From Deinococcus carri (GTDB lineage: Bacteria; Deinococcota; Deinococci; Deinococcales; Deinococcaceae): DNA of 64,000 nt. The DNA lies in assembly GCF_039545055.1 (NCBI RefSeq), contig NZ_BAABRP010000002.1:1-64000 (forward strand). The letters run 5' to 3'. Below the pieces are notes generated by a model. That model saw only the letters and a list, made by a program, of their open reading frames with translations. It was not told where the DNA came from and did no database searches. Shown here one piece after another: positions 1 through 7,862 of the stretch. The translations under genes and the position numbers were made by a program. Within the stretch, counting starts at the first letter, position 1, and each line of letters opens with the position of its first letter.

Positions 1-29
1 TGCTTTCTGGTTGGCCCCAAGAGCAATGG

Positions 30-53
30 ACCCGCCCTGGCACAGGCGGGTCG
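30..53. terminator. Candidate hairpin terminator
   Basis: A perfect 8-base stem (gacccgcc / ggcgggtc) with an 8-base loop lies just past the stop of the minus-strand gene that ends at 72. There is no U-tract on either strand, so it is a possible rather than a canonical intrinsic terminator. Confidence 0.4.
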
Positions 54-71
54 CGGGAGAGGAGAGGAGGC

Positions 72-458
72 TCAGGCCTCGGCGTTTTGCGGAACGGGCA
101 CGGCGGGGGAGGCCTCGCGTAGTGTGTTCCTGCCCGGCTTGACCTGGGCGTATCTGGGGACGGCGAGGGGCAGCGGTTGGCTATCGTTGGTGACCTCAAA
201 AACCATCGGGGTCGAGACGTAGTAGAGGAGATTCTTGATGTAGTGGCGCGGCACCAGGCGCTGGTAGGTGGCCAGGGCGAGATACGTGGCGATCAGGAGA
301 CCGAGCAGGGCGGTCAGCAGGGGGATGCCTTCGAGGGAGCTGGAGAGCAGGAGGAACGCGAGAAAGGTCACGGCGCCCGCCTTCCCGAGTTTCGGCCAAG
401 TGATTCCGAAGCGCCATTCCGGCTCCTGATTGAAGCGGTAGATCGGATCGTATTCCAT
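72..458 (-). CDS. VirB3-like small membrane protein of a type IV secretion system
   Basis: A protein of about 128 residues with a polar N-terminus, a hydrophobic pair of segments at roughly residues 25-60, and a hydrophilic tail. Size, topology and position directly after a VirB2-like pilin gene fit VirB3/TrbD proteins, which sit in the inner membrane and help assemble the conjugative pilus; sequence similarity itself is weak. The ATG at 458 is chosen because AGGTGAG precedes it by 5 bases; a TTG 24 bases upstream also keeps the frame open. It lies 39 bases downstream of the VirB2-like gene, so both are probably co-transcribed. An unrelated membrane protein is possible. Confidence 0.55.
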   Translation of the reverse strand: MEYDPIYRFNQEPEWRFGITWPKLGKAGAVTFLAFLLLSSSLEGIPLLTALLGLLIATYLALATYQRLVPRHYIKNLLYYVSTPMVFEVTNDSQPLPLAVPRYAQVKPGRNTLREASPAVPVPQNAEA

Positions 459-497
459 GTTCTCACCTGCTTGGGTCAGCAAGGCACCGGCGCGCCC

Positions 498-890
498 TCA
501 CAGGCCGCACTGGGGCGGGACGATGCCGAGGTTCTTGGCGAGAGGGACGGCCTGCAGAGCGAGAATGCCGCCGACAACGCCCACGGCGCAGATCACCCAG
601 CCCCCGCGCAGGCGCGCCAGCCCCATGATGAAGCCGACAATGGCCATGCCGAAGAAGAAGATACGCACGAGGAGGCTGGTGGAGAAAAAGGCAATCCAGC
701 CGCACGCCGTCTTGCCCTGTTGCTGGAAGGTCGTGTCGAAGGGGTTGCTCCCGGTCTGTTGGGCGAACGCCACACTCAGGAGCGCGGCTGCCGCGAGAAT
801 GACCAGCCAGGTGAGGGCGGTCAGCGGGCTGACGCCCAGGCGGGCACAGAGCGCGGCGGAGCGCTGGCTGATGTTGAGCCTCTGAATCAT
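498..890 (-). CDS. VirB2/TrbC-like pilin precursor (putative)
   Basis: A 130-residue protein with a long N-terminal signal-like segment (residues about 22-44, ending in VAFAQQ, a plausible signal peptidase site) followed by two hydrophobic helices (about 62-85 and 93-115) separated by a short basic loop (ARLRGG). This is the topology of VirB2/TrbC major pilins, which are cleaved and inserted in the inner membrane before pilus assembly. A strong GGGAGG lies just before the ATG. It is divergent from the VirB10-like gene at 1024 and starts the leftward unit that continues into the VirB3-like gene. The call rests on topology and neighbours. Confidence 0.6.
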   Translation of the reverse strand: MIQRLNISQRSAALCARLGVSPLTALTWLVILAAAALLSVAFAQQTGSNPFDTTFQQQGKTACGWIAFFSTSLLVRIFFFGMAIVGFIMGLARLRGGWVICAVGVVGGILALQAVPLAKNLGIVPPQCGL

Positions 891-1011
891 GCATACCTCC
901 CAAGTCCGCGCCGTTCATGGGGCGTGCGAACACCCCCGTTTTCTAACCGGATTCAGGTTCCTGCCAGACGCGCATCCCTCCAGGTGCGCCCGGATGAAAC
1001 CAGCCCGCACC

Positions 1012-1017
1012 TAGGGT
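1012..1017 (+). promoter_or_regulatory. -10 box of a leaderless promoter for the VirB10-like gene
   Basis: TAGGGT fits the TANNNT pattern and is exactly 6 bases from the ATG at 1024. There is no good ribosome-binding site, so the transcript would begin at or next to the start codon. The same geometry recurs at several other genes in this window. Confidence 0.45.
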
Positions 1018-1023
1018 GAGGCC

Positions 1024-3054
1024 ATGACGCAGCCTGAAGCGCAGAGGTACATCTACGACCCCGAAGTGCGGGATACGCTTGCGGGCGAGGTCGAAGCCCT
1101 GGGGCTGGAGATTCCTCGTGATCCAAACAGTCCGGACTATGAGAGTTTGATCGAGCAGTTGCGGGCGAAAGACCCCCGGCTGGCCACCCGTCTCAGCCTC
1201 GCGCGCATTCCCGAGGCGGAATTGCATGCGTCGCGCCTCTTGCAGGAACAGGCCCGGGCCATCGATGGCCGGGAATCATTCATGGAGCGCCTCACCGCCC
1301 GGGTCACGCGCAAAACCCCCAACGGCACGCCTGTGCCCGACTTGCGGCGGCTGGGCATCGTCGGCGGTGGCGTCCTGATTGCCTTGCTGGGCGCCTTCCT
1401 GTTCTGGCCGCGTCCCCCCAGAGCGGTGGCCGCCACTTCTGCGACGACCACGGCCACCACCCCTCCTGGGGACACGGAAGCTGGCAGCACCACTGACACC
1501 ACCAGGGCGCCCTCTCCGCCACCGACCGAGTCTGCGGCGACTGCGCCCCTGCCCCAGGCCCCCGTCTCATCTTCAGGTTCGACCTCGGGGGTCGGTGAGG
1601 GGCAGACGGTGGCCCCCACGGAATCACAGCTTTCCACGCCGTCCTACACCCCACCCGCCTACGCCAACGACGCGTCCTCTGGCGGCACCCCCTCCAGCAG
1701 TGCCGCCGTGTACACGCCGCCCCCCGCCTTGGACAATTCTGGCGTGTCCACACCGTCCCCGGCGGTGAGCAGCACGGAACCCGACACTACCGCTGCCCCT
1801 GGGGCGGTCGCTTCCCCACCCGCTGCCAGCGCGTCGGCGGTCCCCACCGCACCGGACTGGAGCAGCGCGTCTCCTCCCCCCGCGACGGTGACGCCTCCCC
1901 CTCCCACGATCGTGACGCCCGCCGATGCCCCGCCCGGGCAGGTGACCGAGAACTTCGCTGAAAGCCAACCGAATTCCGCACCGGCTTCACCCGCAACGGT
2001 GGCCGGGGCCACCTCCCCTTCCGGAACAGCACGGGGAGGGGCGAACTCGCGCCTCAGTGTCATCTATACGGCGGCCAGCGGTCAGCCGGGAGAGGCGCCG
2101 CGGACAGGGCGCATGACCGTCATCTCCGGGAACGGCGCGGACACGGGGAGCGATGCCGCGTTCCCCCGTGCCGGAAGTGCCCAGGGGCCAGAAGGGACAG
2201 GGAATCCGGCTAGGGAGAGCAGGAACACCCGGTCGCTGAACCTGAGCGTCATCTACGACGGCCAGGCCACCAACCGGCCCACGTCCTCAGGCCCCGGCCA
2301 GAACCAGAATTCGGGGCAGGCGGATGCCCGGACGCAGGTGCCGCAGAACGGGCAGACGGCTCCCACGGTCACCACCTCCCCGACCCAGGACGCCCCTTCA
2401 AAGGTGCTTTACAGCGCTGCTGAACCGGCTGGTAGGGCACCCACCACACAGGGGAACGGGCAGAACGGACGGGCCTGGCCCACTGCCCCGGCCTCTGACT
2501 CGCCCTTCCAGATGGGTCAACTGATCCCCACCCAGATGGCCGTTGCCCTCGAACTGATCGAGGGGGCCAGCATGGAGTTCTTCACGGTGACCCCTGCTGA
2601 TCGGGGGGCCTATGTCTGGAAGGGCACGGCGACCCTCGACAGCTCCAAGCGGGTCCAGATGAACTTCACGGAGCTGGCCCTGCCCGACGGCCAGGTCATC
2701 CCGGTGCGCGCGAGCGGCGTCGCCCAAGACGGGACGCTCGGCGTGAAGCCCAGCTTCCGCCCGTCCGCCCCTGCGGCGGCCATCGACGCGGTGCGCGGCA
2801 CGCTTTCCGGCATCCAGGAAGCAGCCAATGCCCAGTTGCAGGCGGGCACCGCAGTGGTCGGGAACGGGGTCACGGTCGTCACCCAGGCACCGCCCAACTT
2901 CTGGCTGTCGCTGGCCGGCGGGGCCGTGAACAGTTTCAAGCTCCCCGCCACCACGGCGTCGGTCGTCACCTTGGCCCGCATTGAACGTGGAACGCCCATC
3001 AACATCCTCTTTGGTGGGAGCGGAAGTGCGGCGGGTGATGGCACCACGCGGTAA
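1024..3054 (+). CDS. VirB10/TrbI-like conjugation protein
   Basis: A 676-residue protein built like VirB10/TrbI, the inner-to-outer membrane scaffold of type IV secretion systems. It has a cytoplasmic N-terminus of about 108 residues, one transmembrane helix (about 110-129), a very long Pro/Ser/Thr/Ala-rich periplasmic linker (about 130-490), and a folded C-terminal domain (about 497-676). That domain carries the family-like stretch ALPDGQVIPVRASG and the LIPTQM entry. The linker has three spaced copies of an LSVIY/KVLY-like motif (near 339, 400 and 458), perhaps short beta strands. The gene reads opposite to the VirB2/VirB3-like pair, and its end overlaps the next gene by 17 bases. Confidence 0.75.
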   Translation: MTQPEAQRYIYDPEVRDTLAGEVEALGLEIPRDPNSPDYESLIEQLRAKDPRLATRLSLARIPEAELHASRLLQEQARAIDGRESFMERLTARVTRKTPNGTPVPDLRRLGIVGGGVLIALLGAFLFWPRPPRAVAATSATTTATTPPGDTEAGSTTDTTRAPSPPPTESAATAPLPQAPVSSSGSTSGVGEGQTVAPTESQLSTPSYTPPAYANDASSGGTPSSSAAVYTPPPALDNSGVSTPSPAVSSTEPDTTAAPGAVASPPAASASAVPTAPDWSSASPPPATVTPPPPTIVTPADAPPGQVTENFAESQPNSAPASPATVAGATSPSGTARGGANSRLSVIYTAASGQPGEAPRTGRMTVISGNGADTGSDAAFPRAGSAQGPEGTGNPARESRNTRSLNLSVIYDGQATNRPTSSGPGQNQNSGQADARTQVPQNGQTAPTVTTSPTQDAPSKVLYSAAEPAGRAPTTQGNGQNGRAWPTAPASDSPFQMGQLIPTQMAVALELIEGASMEFFTVTPADRGAYVWKGTATLDSSKRVQMNFTELALPDGQVIPVRASGVAQDGTLGVKPSFRPSAPAAAIDAVRGTLSGIQEAANAQLQAGTAVVGNGVTVVTQAPPNFWLSLAGGAVNSFKLPATTASVVTLARIERGTPINILFGGSGSAAGDGTTR

Positions 3055-3628
3055 TCCGCTGCTGAGCAAGCTGGCGCGGCTCAGGGCGGCGCTCAGGACC
3101 GACCGGGTCTTGAGCGCCGCCCAACTCAGGCGTGACTTCGATCTGGCCCTGGGGCAGATGCAGGGTCTGCGCGAGTTCACCTGTTTCAGCGCGGTCGTGC
3201 AGCCGATCTTCCGGACGCGAACGTCCCGGCAGATCATCTGGTTTGTCACGCTCGCGCCCCGCCTGCCGCAGCGCCTGAGTCCTGAGCAGATCGGCCACCT
3301 GTGCGGGACCGCGGAAATCCGTCTGCGGCTCGGCGCTTCACCGGAACAGTGGCGCTCCGATGCCGCCGCTCTTGGAAAGCTGAGCAAGCCCGACGCGGTC
3401 CTCACCCTCGGGCCGCACCGCGTGGCCATCGAGTTTGACACGGGTTCCTACCATGGCCGCGTCGTTCGGCAGAAATGCGAACACTTTGCCGGGACATACG
3501 CTGGGCTGGTGTGGGGCGTGACTAGCCGGGTGAGGTCACGTCGCCTGGCGGAAGCCCTCGGCCCCTCCGGGGTGCAGGTCCTGCACGTGAACTGGTGGGG
3601 TGGCGTGGGGGCCGATCTGGACGTCTGA
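3038..3628 (+). CDS. Putative PD-(D/E)XK-fold nuclease-like protein
   Basis: An unrecognised protein of about 196 residues. The ATG at 3038 is preferred over one at 2981 because it limits the overlap with the VirB10-like gene to 17 bases. The C-terminal half contains KPDAVLTL, then VAIEFDTG, then a Lys about 12 residues on (VVRQKCEHF). This spacing resembles the PD...ExD...K signature of the restriction-endonuclease fold, as found in replication-relaxation-type plasmid proteins. The N-terminal half is predicted helical. Its 3' end overlaps the convergent gene at 3536 by 93 bases. The nuclease-like assignment is inference from motif spacing. Confidence 0.5.
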   Translation: MAPRGNPLLSKLARLRAALRTDRVLSAAQLRRDFDLALGQMQGLREFTCFSAVVQPIFRTRTSRQIIWFVTLAPRLPQRLSPEQIGHLCGTAEIRLRLGASPEQWRSDAAALGKLSKPDAVLTLGPHRVAIEFDTGSYHGRVVRQKCEHFAGTYAGLVWGVTSRVRSRRLAEALGPSGVQVLHVNWWGGVGADLDV

Positions 3629-4261
3629 CAGCGGCAGGCGGTACAGCCTGACGAGGTGGGGATGGGTACCCGACAGCCTGGAGAGCCTGACCAGGGTCGG
3701 TGTGACGACCAGCAACCGTGCGTGCTGCGCGAGCAGGTGCGAGCGCTTCTGGGAGAGCAGACCGCGAATGGCGCGGGGGCTGTACCCGTTACCGATGCAC
3801 TTGCCCAGCACCAGGCAGCGGGTGCCATCCGGCGCGTCCATCCAGTGCCGTCCGTACGCCTCCGGCAGGTCGTACGCGTAGCCCTCGGCGAGCAGCCGCT
3901 TGATGCCCTCCCGGACGTAGGCCTGGTTGGTCGCCTCGGTCGAGCTGCGAATCCAGCGCCGCTCTTGCGGGTCAATCACCTGGTAGGCTGCCGGTCCCAG
4001 CATCATCACGCCGCCGATCAGGCTGGGAAAGTGCAGCAGGTACCTCTCCTGCACCAGGCATCTCGTCTCCTCGACACCGAGCGCTTGGACCACGTCGCGC
4101 GTGCCGACGGCGGACCAGCGGTCCACCTCACGAAAGAACGCCGCATGGGTTTCGCCCACTCGGCGCTGGGGTGGGCGTCCAAGGTCACCGACGCGCTGTG
4201 TGAAGGGAATTACGGCTGCGTCAGGTTCCCGATGAGCTGTGGCGTGCGCAGAACGGCCCAC
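3536..4261 (-). CDS. Hypothetical protein, possibly replication-relaxation-like
   Basis: A protein of about 241 residues with no confident family. The middle of the N-terminal half (WSAVGTRDVVQALGVEETRC) could form a helix-turn-helix, and the C-terminal part has a strand/helix pattern (LLVVTPTLVRLSRLSG) reminiscent of the nuclease-like half of replication-relaxation proteins. The GTG at 4261 gives a 52-base overlap with the lipoprotein gene upstream; a GTG near 4159 would remove it. The 3' end overlaps the convergent nuclease-like gene by 93 bases. It is the last gene of the minus-strand operon running from 7742. Confidence 0.5.
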   Translation of the reverse strand: MGRSAHATAHREPDAAVIPFTQRVGDLGRPPQRRVGETHAAFFREVDRWSAVGTRDVVQALGVEETRCLVQERYLLHFPSLIGGVMMLGPAAYQVIDPQERRWIRSSTEATNQAYVREGIKRLLAEGYAYDLPEAYGRHWMDAPDGTRCLVLGKCIGNGYSPRAIRGLLSQKRSHLLAQHARLLVVTPTLVRLSRLSGTHPHLVRLYRLPLSDVQIGPHATPPVHVQDLHPGGAEGFRQAT

Positions 4262-4782
4262 TTTCCTCCTTGGTGGGTAAAGGTGACAGGAACGAACAGG
4301 TCCACATACGGTGCCGCGCCCGCCCGGATCTGCGTGGCGGCGTGGCGGTTCTTCTCAGCGGTGACCTGCGGCGTGCCCATGGTGGCTGAACCGATCCGGG
4401 TGGCCGCCGCCTGGATGGCCTGGGCATTCAGGAACGGCTGGGCGGAAGCGCGGTGGACCCGCACGCCCCAGGTGCTGGTCTCGCCGCCCTCGCTATGCAG
4501 TTCCGGCTTGAGCTGGTAGTTCCGGTCCTGAATGGTCGCCAGCATCAGCGCGTGCCTTCCCGGGTCCTGCGAGGGGTACTCCGCCTGTAACCCGGCCAGG
4601 GTGGACGCCTTGACGCCAGCGATCAACTCGCCCACGGCCTGTTCCGCCTCGCGCGCCAACGGCTTCGCGGCTGTCTGCTCCTGGACGTTGACGGTGACCG
4701 CCCGACGGTCCTCACTCTGCACCTGCGTCTTGCAGCCGCAGACCAGAGCGGGGACGATCAACAGGAGGAGCCGCATGGTCAT
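4210..4782 (-). CDS. Small lipoprotein of the conjugation operon
   Basis: A protein of about 190 residues starting MTMRLLLLIVPALVCGC, a short lipoprotein signal with Cys at about residue 17 as the probable lipidation site (lipobox VCGC). The rest is soluble and polar, ending with a strand-rich segment (YVDLFVPVTFTHQGG, then WAVLRTPQLIG). Its ATG overlaps the TGA of the upstream PLD-like gene in an ATGA, indicating translational coupling. A lipoprotein at this place in a transfer operon could play a VirB7-like or entry-exclusion role, but no family was recognised. Confidence 0.6.
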   Translation of the reverse strand: MTMRLLLLIVPALVCGCKTQVQSEDRRAVTVNVQEQTAAKPLAREAEQAVGELIAGVKASTLAGLQAEYPSQDPGRHALMLATIQDRNYQLKPELHSEGGETSTWGVRVHRASAQPFLNAQAIQAAATRIGSATMGTPQVTAEKNRHAATQIRAGAAPYVDLFVPVTFTHQGGKWAVLRTPQLIGNLTQP

Positions 4783-5309
4783 AATCGTAGGCTCAGTTTC
4801 ATCAGGGTGGGCCAGGTGGTCCGAATGGCCTCTGCGGTGGTCACGGAGCTGAAGGCGCTGCTGCTCTGCTCGACCTGGTTGACCAGATGCCCGGTCAGGA
4901 CAACTGGACCGTACACCAAGATGCCCTGATTCACGGGGACACTGGACCGATAGAGCGCGATCCCGACACTTTTGAGGGCCAGCATGCTGCGCGCGGTCCG
5001 GGCGTCGGCCAGCACCGTGACGCGCGCGCCCGCGCGGGCAGCCTTGACCAGGGCGTCCGCGAGATCCTGCGGCATCTGGTAGGTCACGACCAGAACCTCG
5101 CCGCGGGCAGCCCCCAGGCTGCGGTACAGCGATCTGGGGTTCAGAGGCAGCGCCTGGGGCCGCGCCGTCATCTCCCACATCATCTGCGTGGCCTGCCCGC
5201 GTTCTCTGGGCGAGAGGTTGGGCGGTGCCTTGGGACTGCTTGCGGCGCTGGCGGCAGACAGGCCCGCCAGCGCCGCAACCGCCAGCAGACAGGCGTGAAG
5301 TCGCTTCAC
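4779..5309 (-). CDS. Exported PLD-like (HKD superfamily) protein, catalytic motif degenerate
   Basis: A 176-residue protein with a cleavable signal peptide (VKRLHACLLAVAALAGLSAASA) and a single phospholipase-D-like domain. The repeat-defining stretches are present: GEVLVVTYQMPQDLADALVK, then GARVTVLADAR, then GIALYRS. At the place of HxK(x)4D it reads VNQGILVYGPVVLTG, so the catalytic His and Lys are missing. Nuc/EDTA-resistant nuclease relatives on IncN-type plasmids are periplasmic endonucleases; this copy is probably inactive or has a structural role. The GTG start overlaps the upstream stop (GTGA) and its own stop overlaps the next ATG (ATGA), fixing both ends. Confidence 0.65.
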   Translation of the reverse strand: MKRLHACLLAVAALAGLSAASAASSPKAPPNLSPRERGQATQMMWEMTARPQALPLNPRSLYRSLGAARGEVLVVTYQMPQDLADALVKAARAGARVTVLADARTARSMLALKSVGIALYRSSVPVNQGILVYGPVVLTGHLVNQVEQSSSAFSSVTTAEAIRTTWPTLMKLSLRL

Positions 5310-6775
5310 TGGACCCTCCGTTCGGGATGGCCGCTGAGGCCCGGGATGGGGAAGCCCTCGGGGACCGACACCCAGGCAAACCGGGCGGCGGGAAGGGCGA
5401 AGGTCATGGTCCCCAGGCCGCCTGCCGCCGAGGCAACCGTGCAGCCCGCAGGACTCACGACCGTGTCGGGCATCAGGATCGGCACCGGCACGTTCACGCA
5501 GCCACCAAAGGTGCAGGAGCGAGCGTGCGCGTAGAAGGTGAGCGGGCGCTGGTCGACCACCCTGAGGACCTGCTGCCACGTCTGGAACAGGTTGACGCTG
5601 CCCTGGGTGGAAGCGTCCGTGAGGGTGCCGACTTCCAGCCAGCGCTTCAGGTCCTCGAGCTGTACCAGCTTGCCGTGCGCGCGGGACGGGTTGCTGATGA
5701 GCTGGGAGGCTGGGGTGCGGACGGTGAGATAGTCGGCGAACTGCGGCAGCCCCGCCTTTGCGGCCAGGTTCGTCACCTTGACGGTGTTGGGCAGCGCACC
5801 CGCCACTGGTGCGAAGATCACGCCGCTGCGGCTCCCCTGCCACTTCGTGTAGCCGTTCCAGTGCATGCTGCCTGGCATCTTGGCAGCAACAGCCTTCAGC
5901 ACGTTGTCCACGTACTCCTTGTAGTACTGCTTTACCGTTCGGTCGCAGGAGTTCTTGATGCGGCTGCGGACCTCCCCCCAGTTGAAGGCCAAAGGAAGCG
6001 GGTACTTCGGTCCCGCGATCCCGTACACCGAGGTGTTGGGCATGTACACGCTGCCGGGAAGGGGATAGGCCGAGTCGGGCAGGATCGCGGGAAACTCGCG
6101 CCCGGGGCAGTACTGCGTGCGCGCGACGCGCGGGTACGGGTAGTTCGCCAGCAGCACCCGGTCGTCTTTCATGCCGTAGCTCAGGCTGCTGGGGAGCCTG
6201 AAATTGGGGTTCGTGCTCCCAGCCGGCACGCTCAGGGCGTAGGTGGCCGGGGAGTTGGTGATGTCGAGTGGATTCCCGGCCAGCAGCTTGGCCGCCGTGA
6301 TCGCCGCTTCACCAGTGACGTTCAGCCCAGGCGTGCACCCGAGCGGCCGGGTGGCATAGGGCAGGGCAGGCAGCACGGTTGCGGCACTGATGCTCCTGTT
6401 CAGGTCCATACTGACCGCCCAGCGCGTCCGGTCCTGAAACCGTTGCCACTCGTACCTCATCACGCCGCCGATGTCACGGCTCACGTCCAGGCTGCTCTTC
6501 AGCGGCTGGGTGGGATCAAGCAGGAACGGCACGCTGAACTCGAAGGTCGGGCAGGTTCCGCTGGGTTTGGTACCGGTCTTGCACCCGTTCCTCCGCCAGG
6601 TGCCCAGCCGTTGCAGGTCGATCACCTCAATCAAGGCGCGGTTGCGATAGAAGTGCGCGTTTGGGGCGACGTTCGTGTCGATCAGCGACACGATGCCCGT
6701 CTGCGCCGCCACGCTGCCCAGATTCAGGGCTGCCAGCAACAGCGGTGCGCGGCCGAACCACCTACCGCCGCGCAT
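5306..6775 (-). CDS. Large exported protein of the conjugation operon, unknown function
   Basis: A protein of about 489 residues that starts at an ATG 15 codons inside the longest frame, directly before a signal peptide (MRGGRWFGRAPLLLAALNLG ending near SVAAQ). The mature part is rich in Tyr, Pro and Asn and has several spaced Cys, including a CTFGGC and single Cys near CPGREF and NSCDRT, compatible with disulfides in the periplasm. Size, export and position suggest a mating-pair stabilisation protein (TraU/TraH-like role), but no motif proves it. The start overlaps the upstream gene by 14 bases and the stop overlaps the PLD-like gene. Confidence 0.6.
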   Translation of the reverse strand: MRGGRWFGRAPLLLAALNLGSVAAQTGIVSLIDTNVAPNAHFYRNRALIEVIDLQRLGTWRRNGCKTGTKPSGTCPTFEFSVPFLLDPTQPLKSSLDVSRDIGGVMRYEWQRFQDRTRWAVSMDLNRSISAATVLPALPYATRPLGCTPGLNVTGEAAITAAKLLAGNPLDITNSPATYALSVPAGSTNPNFRLPSSLSYGMKDDRVLLANYPYPRVARTQYCPGREFPAILPDSAYPLPGSVYMPNTSVYGIAGPKYPLPLAFNWGEVRSRIKNSCDRTVKQYYKEYVDNVLKAVAAKMPGSMHWNGYTKWQGSRSGVIFAPVAGALPNTVKVTNLAAKAGLPQFADYLTVRTPASQLISNPSRAHGKLVQLEDLKRWLEVGTLTDASTQGSVNLFQTWQQVLRVVDQRPLTFYAHARSCTFGGCVNVPVPILMPDTVVSPAGCTVASAAGGLGTMTFALPAARFAWVSVPEGFPIPGLSGHPERRVQ

Positions 6776-7742
6776 TACCCGCTCCCGCCAGCACGAGGTG
6801 TAAGGGGCCGCCCACGTCATATTGGCGTCCGCTGTTCAGGGTCGAGCCGATCCAGCTCCAGGTCACGGGCACGTCCGTGATGCTGCCTGCCTGGTCTATC
6901 ACCAGGTTGCCGTACACGGTCTGTCCGGCGTTCACGCGAACCGTACCGTTCTGGTCACCGAGAACCGCCACCTTGAGCGGCTGCCTTCCGGCCTGCATCC
7001 GCACGGTCAGGGGACTAAACACGACCGCTTCGGTTCCGATATTGGTGATGCGGTACCCCAGGGTGAGGCTGGTCCCGTTGCGTGTGCCACCGGTAAAGCC
7101 GAACCGCAGCCACTCGGGCGCGACCTGCGGCCCGGCCGCTGCCATGGAGGTCGGGGGCGTTGCAGGTGCGGCCTGCGGCCTCGCCGCCACCGTTGCCGCG
7201 GGGGACTGCCGCGTTGCGGGCGCGGCCTGCGGTCCGGTCACTGCTGGCGTCGCCGGAATTCGGCGCACTGTGGGCAAGGCTGCGGCGGGCATGGTCGCCG
7301 CCGGGGGGCTGGCGGCGGGGCGCGCGGCCTCCACGGGCGGCGCGATGAGGTCAGGGTCCGTTGGGTACTCGACCACCACGCGGCGGATGTACCGGCCGTT
7401 GGTGCTCGCCAGGCTATAGACCACCTGGATCGAGTCGCCGTTTTTGAGGCGGATCGTCAGGTTGCCCCAGCCGGAGTTCTGGACGGCCTTCAGGAAGACC
7501 ACGTTTGAGTCCACCTGAACGTCAACCTGGTCATCACGGCCAGCCGTGATCTTGGCCACGCTGTCCGGAAGTTCCAGTTGCCAGGTTTCTCCCTGGTGCA
7601 TCTTCAGCACCATCGGGTGGTCCTGCAGGTCCAGGGCGTTGAACCTGGTGGTTATGTTGCCGCCCAGCGTCGCGGCGGGTGGAGCAGCGAGCGACAGCGA
7701 AGTGGCAGATAGGAGGGACAGCACGAGCAGCGCCTTTTGCAT
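6762..7742 (-). CDS. Exported protein, possibly VirB9/TrbG-like
   Basis: A protein of about 326 residues. The start used is the ATG that opens a clear signal peptide (MQKALLVLSLLSATSLSLAA). The N-terminal domain (about 25-115) is beta-rich, with WQLELPD, VVFLKAV and the pattern WGNLTIRLKNGDSIQVVYSL. This resembles the VirB9 N-terminal layout in which strands end in a TNL-type motif. An Ala/Pro-rich linker (about 130-205) leads to a second beta domain (about 210-320). VirB9 proteins join VirB7 and VirB10 in the outer-membrane complex. This is the first gene of the leftward operon. The family call is tentative. Confidence 0.5.
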   Translation of the reverse strand: MQKALLVLSLLSATSLSLAAPPAATLGGNITTRFNALDLQDHPMVLKMHQGETWQLELPDSVAKITAGRDDQVDVQVDSNVVFLKAVQNSGWGNLTIRLKNGDSIQVVYSLASTNGRYIRRVVVEYPTDPDLIAPPVEAARPAASPPAATMPAAALPTVRRIPATPAVTGPQAAPATRQSPAATVAARPQAAPATPPTSMAAAGPQVAPEWLRFGFTGGTRNGTSLTLGYRITNIGTEAVVFSPLTVRMQAGRQPLKVAVLGDQNGTVRVNAGQTVYGNLVIDQAGSITDVPVTWSWIGSTLNSGRQYDVGGPLHLVLAGAGNARR

Positions 7743-7784
7743 GCCTTCACCGTAGGTGGAGGCAGGTTCACGCCAGAAAAAGAA

Positions 7785-7853
7785 CCTCAAAAGTCAACAC
7801 GTCGTGTTGAGGCCTTTGAGGTGACCTGGTCCAGGTCAGGCAACGTCGTTGCC
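7785..7853. repeat. Three consecutive palindromes in a 70-base intergenic stretch
   Basis: Three hairpins follow one another: TCAACAC-gtc-GTGTTGA at 7794-7810, enclosed by an outer CCTCAAA/TTTGAGG stem at 7785-7791 and 7815-7821; GACCTGG-t-CCAGGTC at 7823-7837; and GGCAACG-t-CGTTGCC at 7839-7853. All inner stems are perfect 7-base arms. They sit between the stop of the gene at 7863 and the start of the transfer operon at 7742, both leftward. They may be terminators, mRNA-stabilising structures, or part of a transfer or replication origin. Confidence 0.7.
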
Positions 7854-7862
7854 TCTTCAGGA

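Noticed and set aside
5225..6880. Long rightward frame opposite the transfer operon
   Set aside because: It overlaps two genes whose signal peptides and coupled starts are clear.
7785..7853. CRISPR-like array
   Set aside because: The three palindromes differ in sequence and there is no repeat-spacer periodicity or cas gene.
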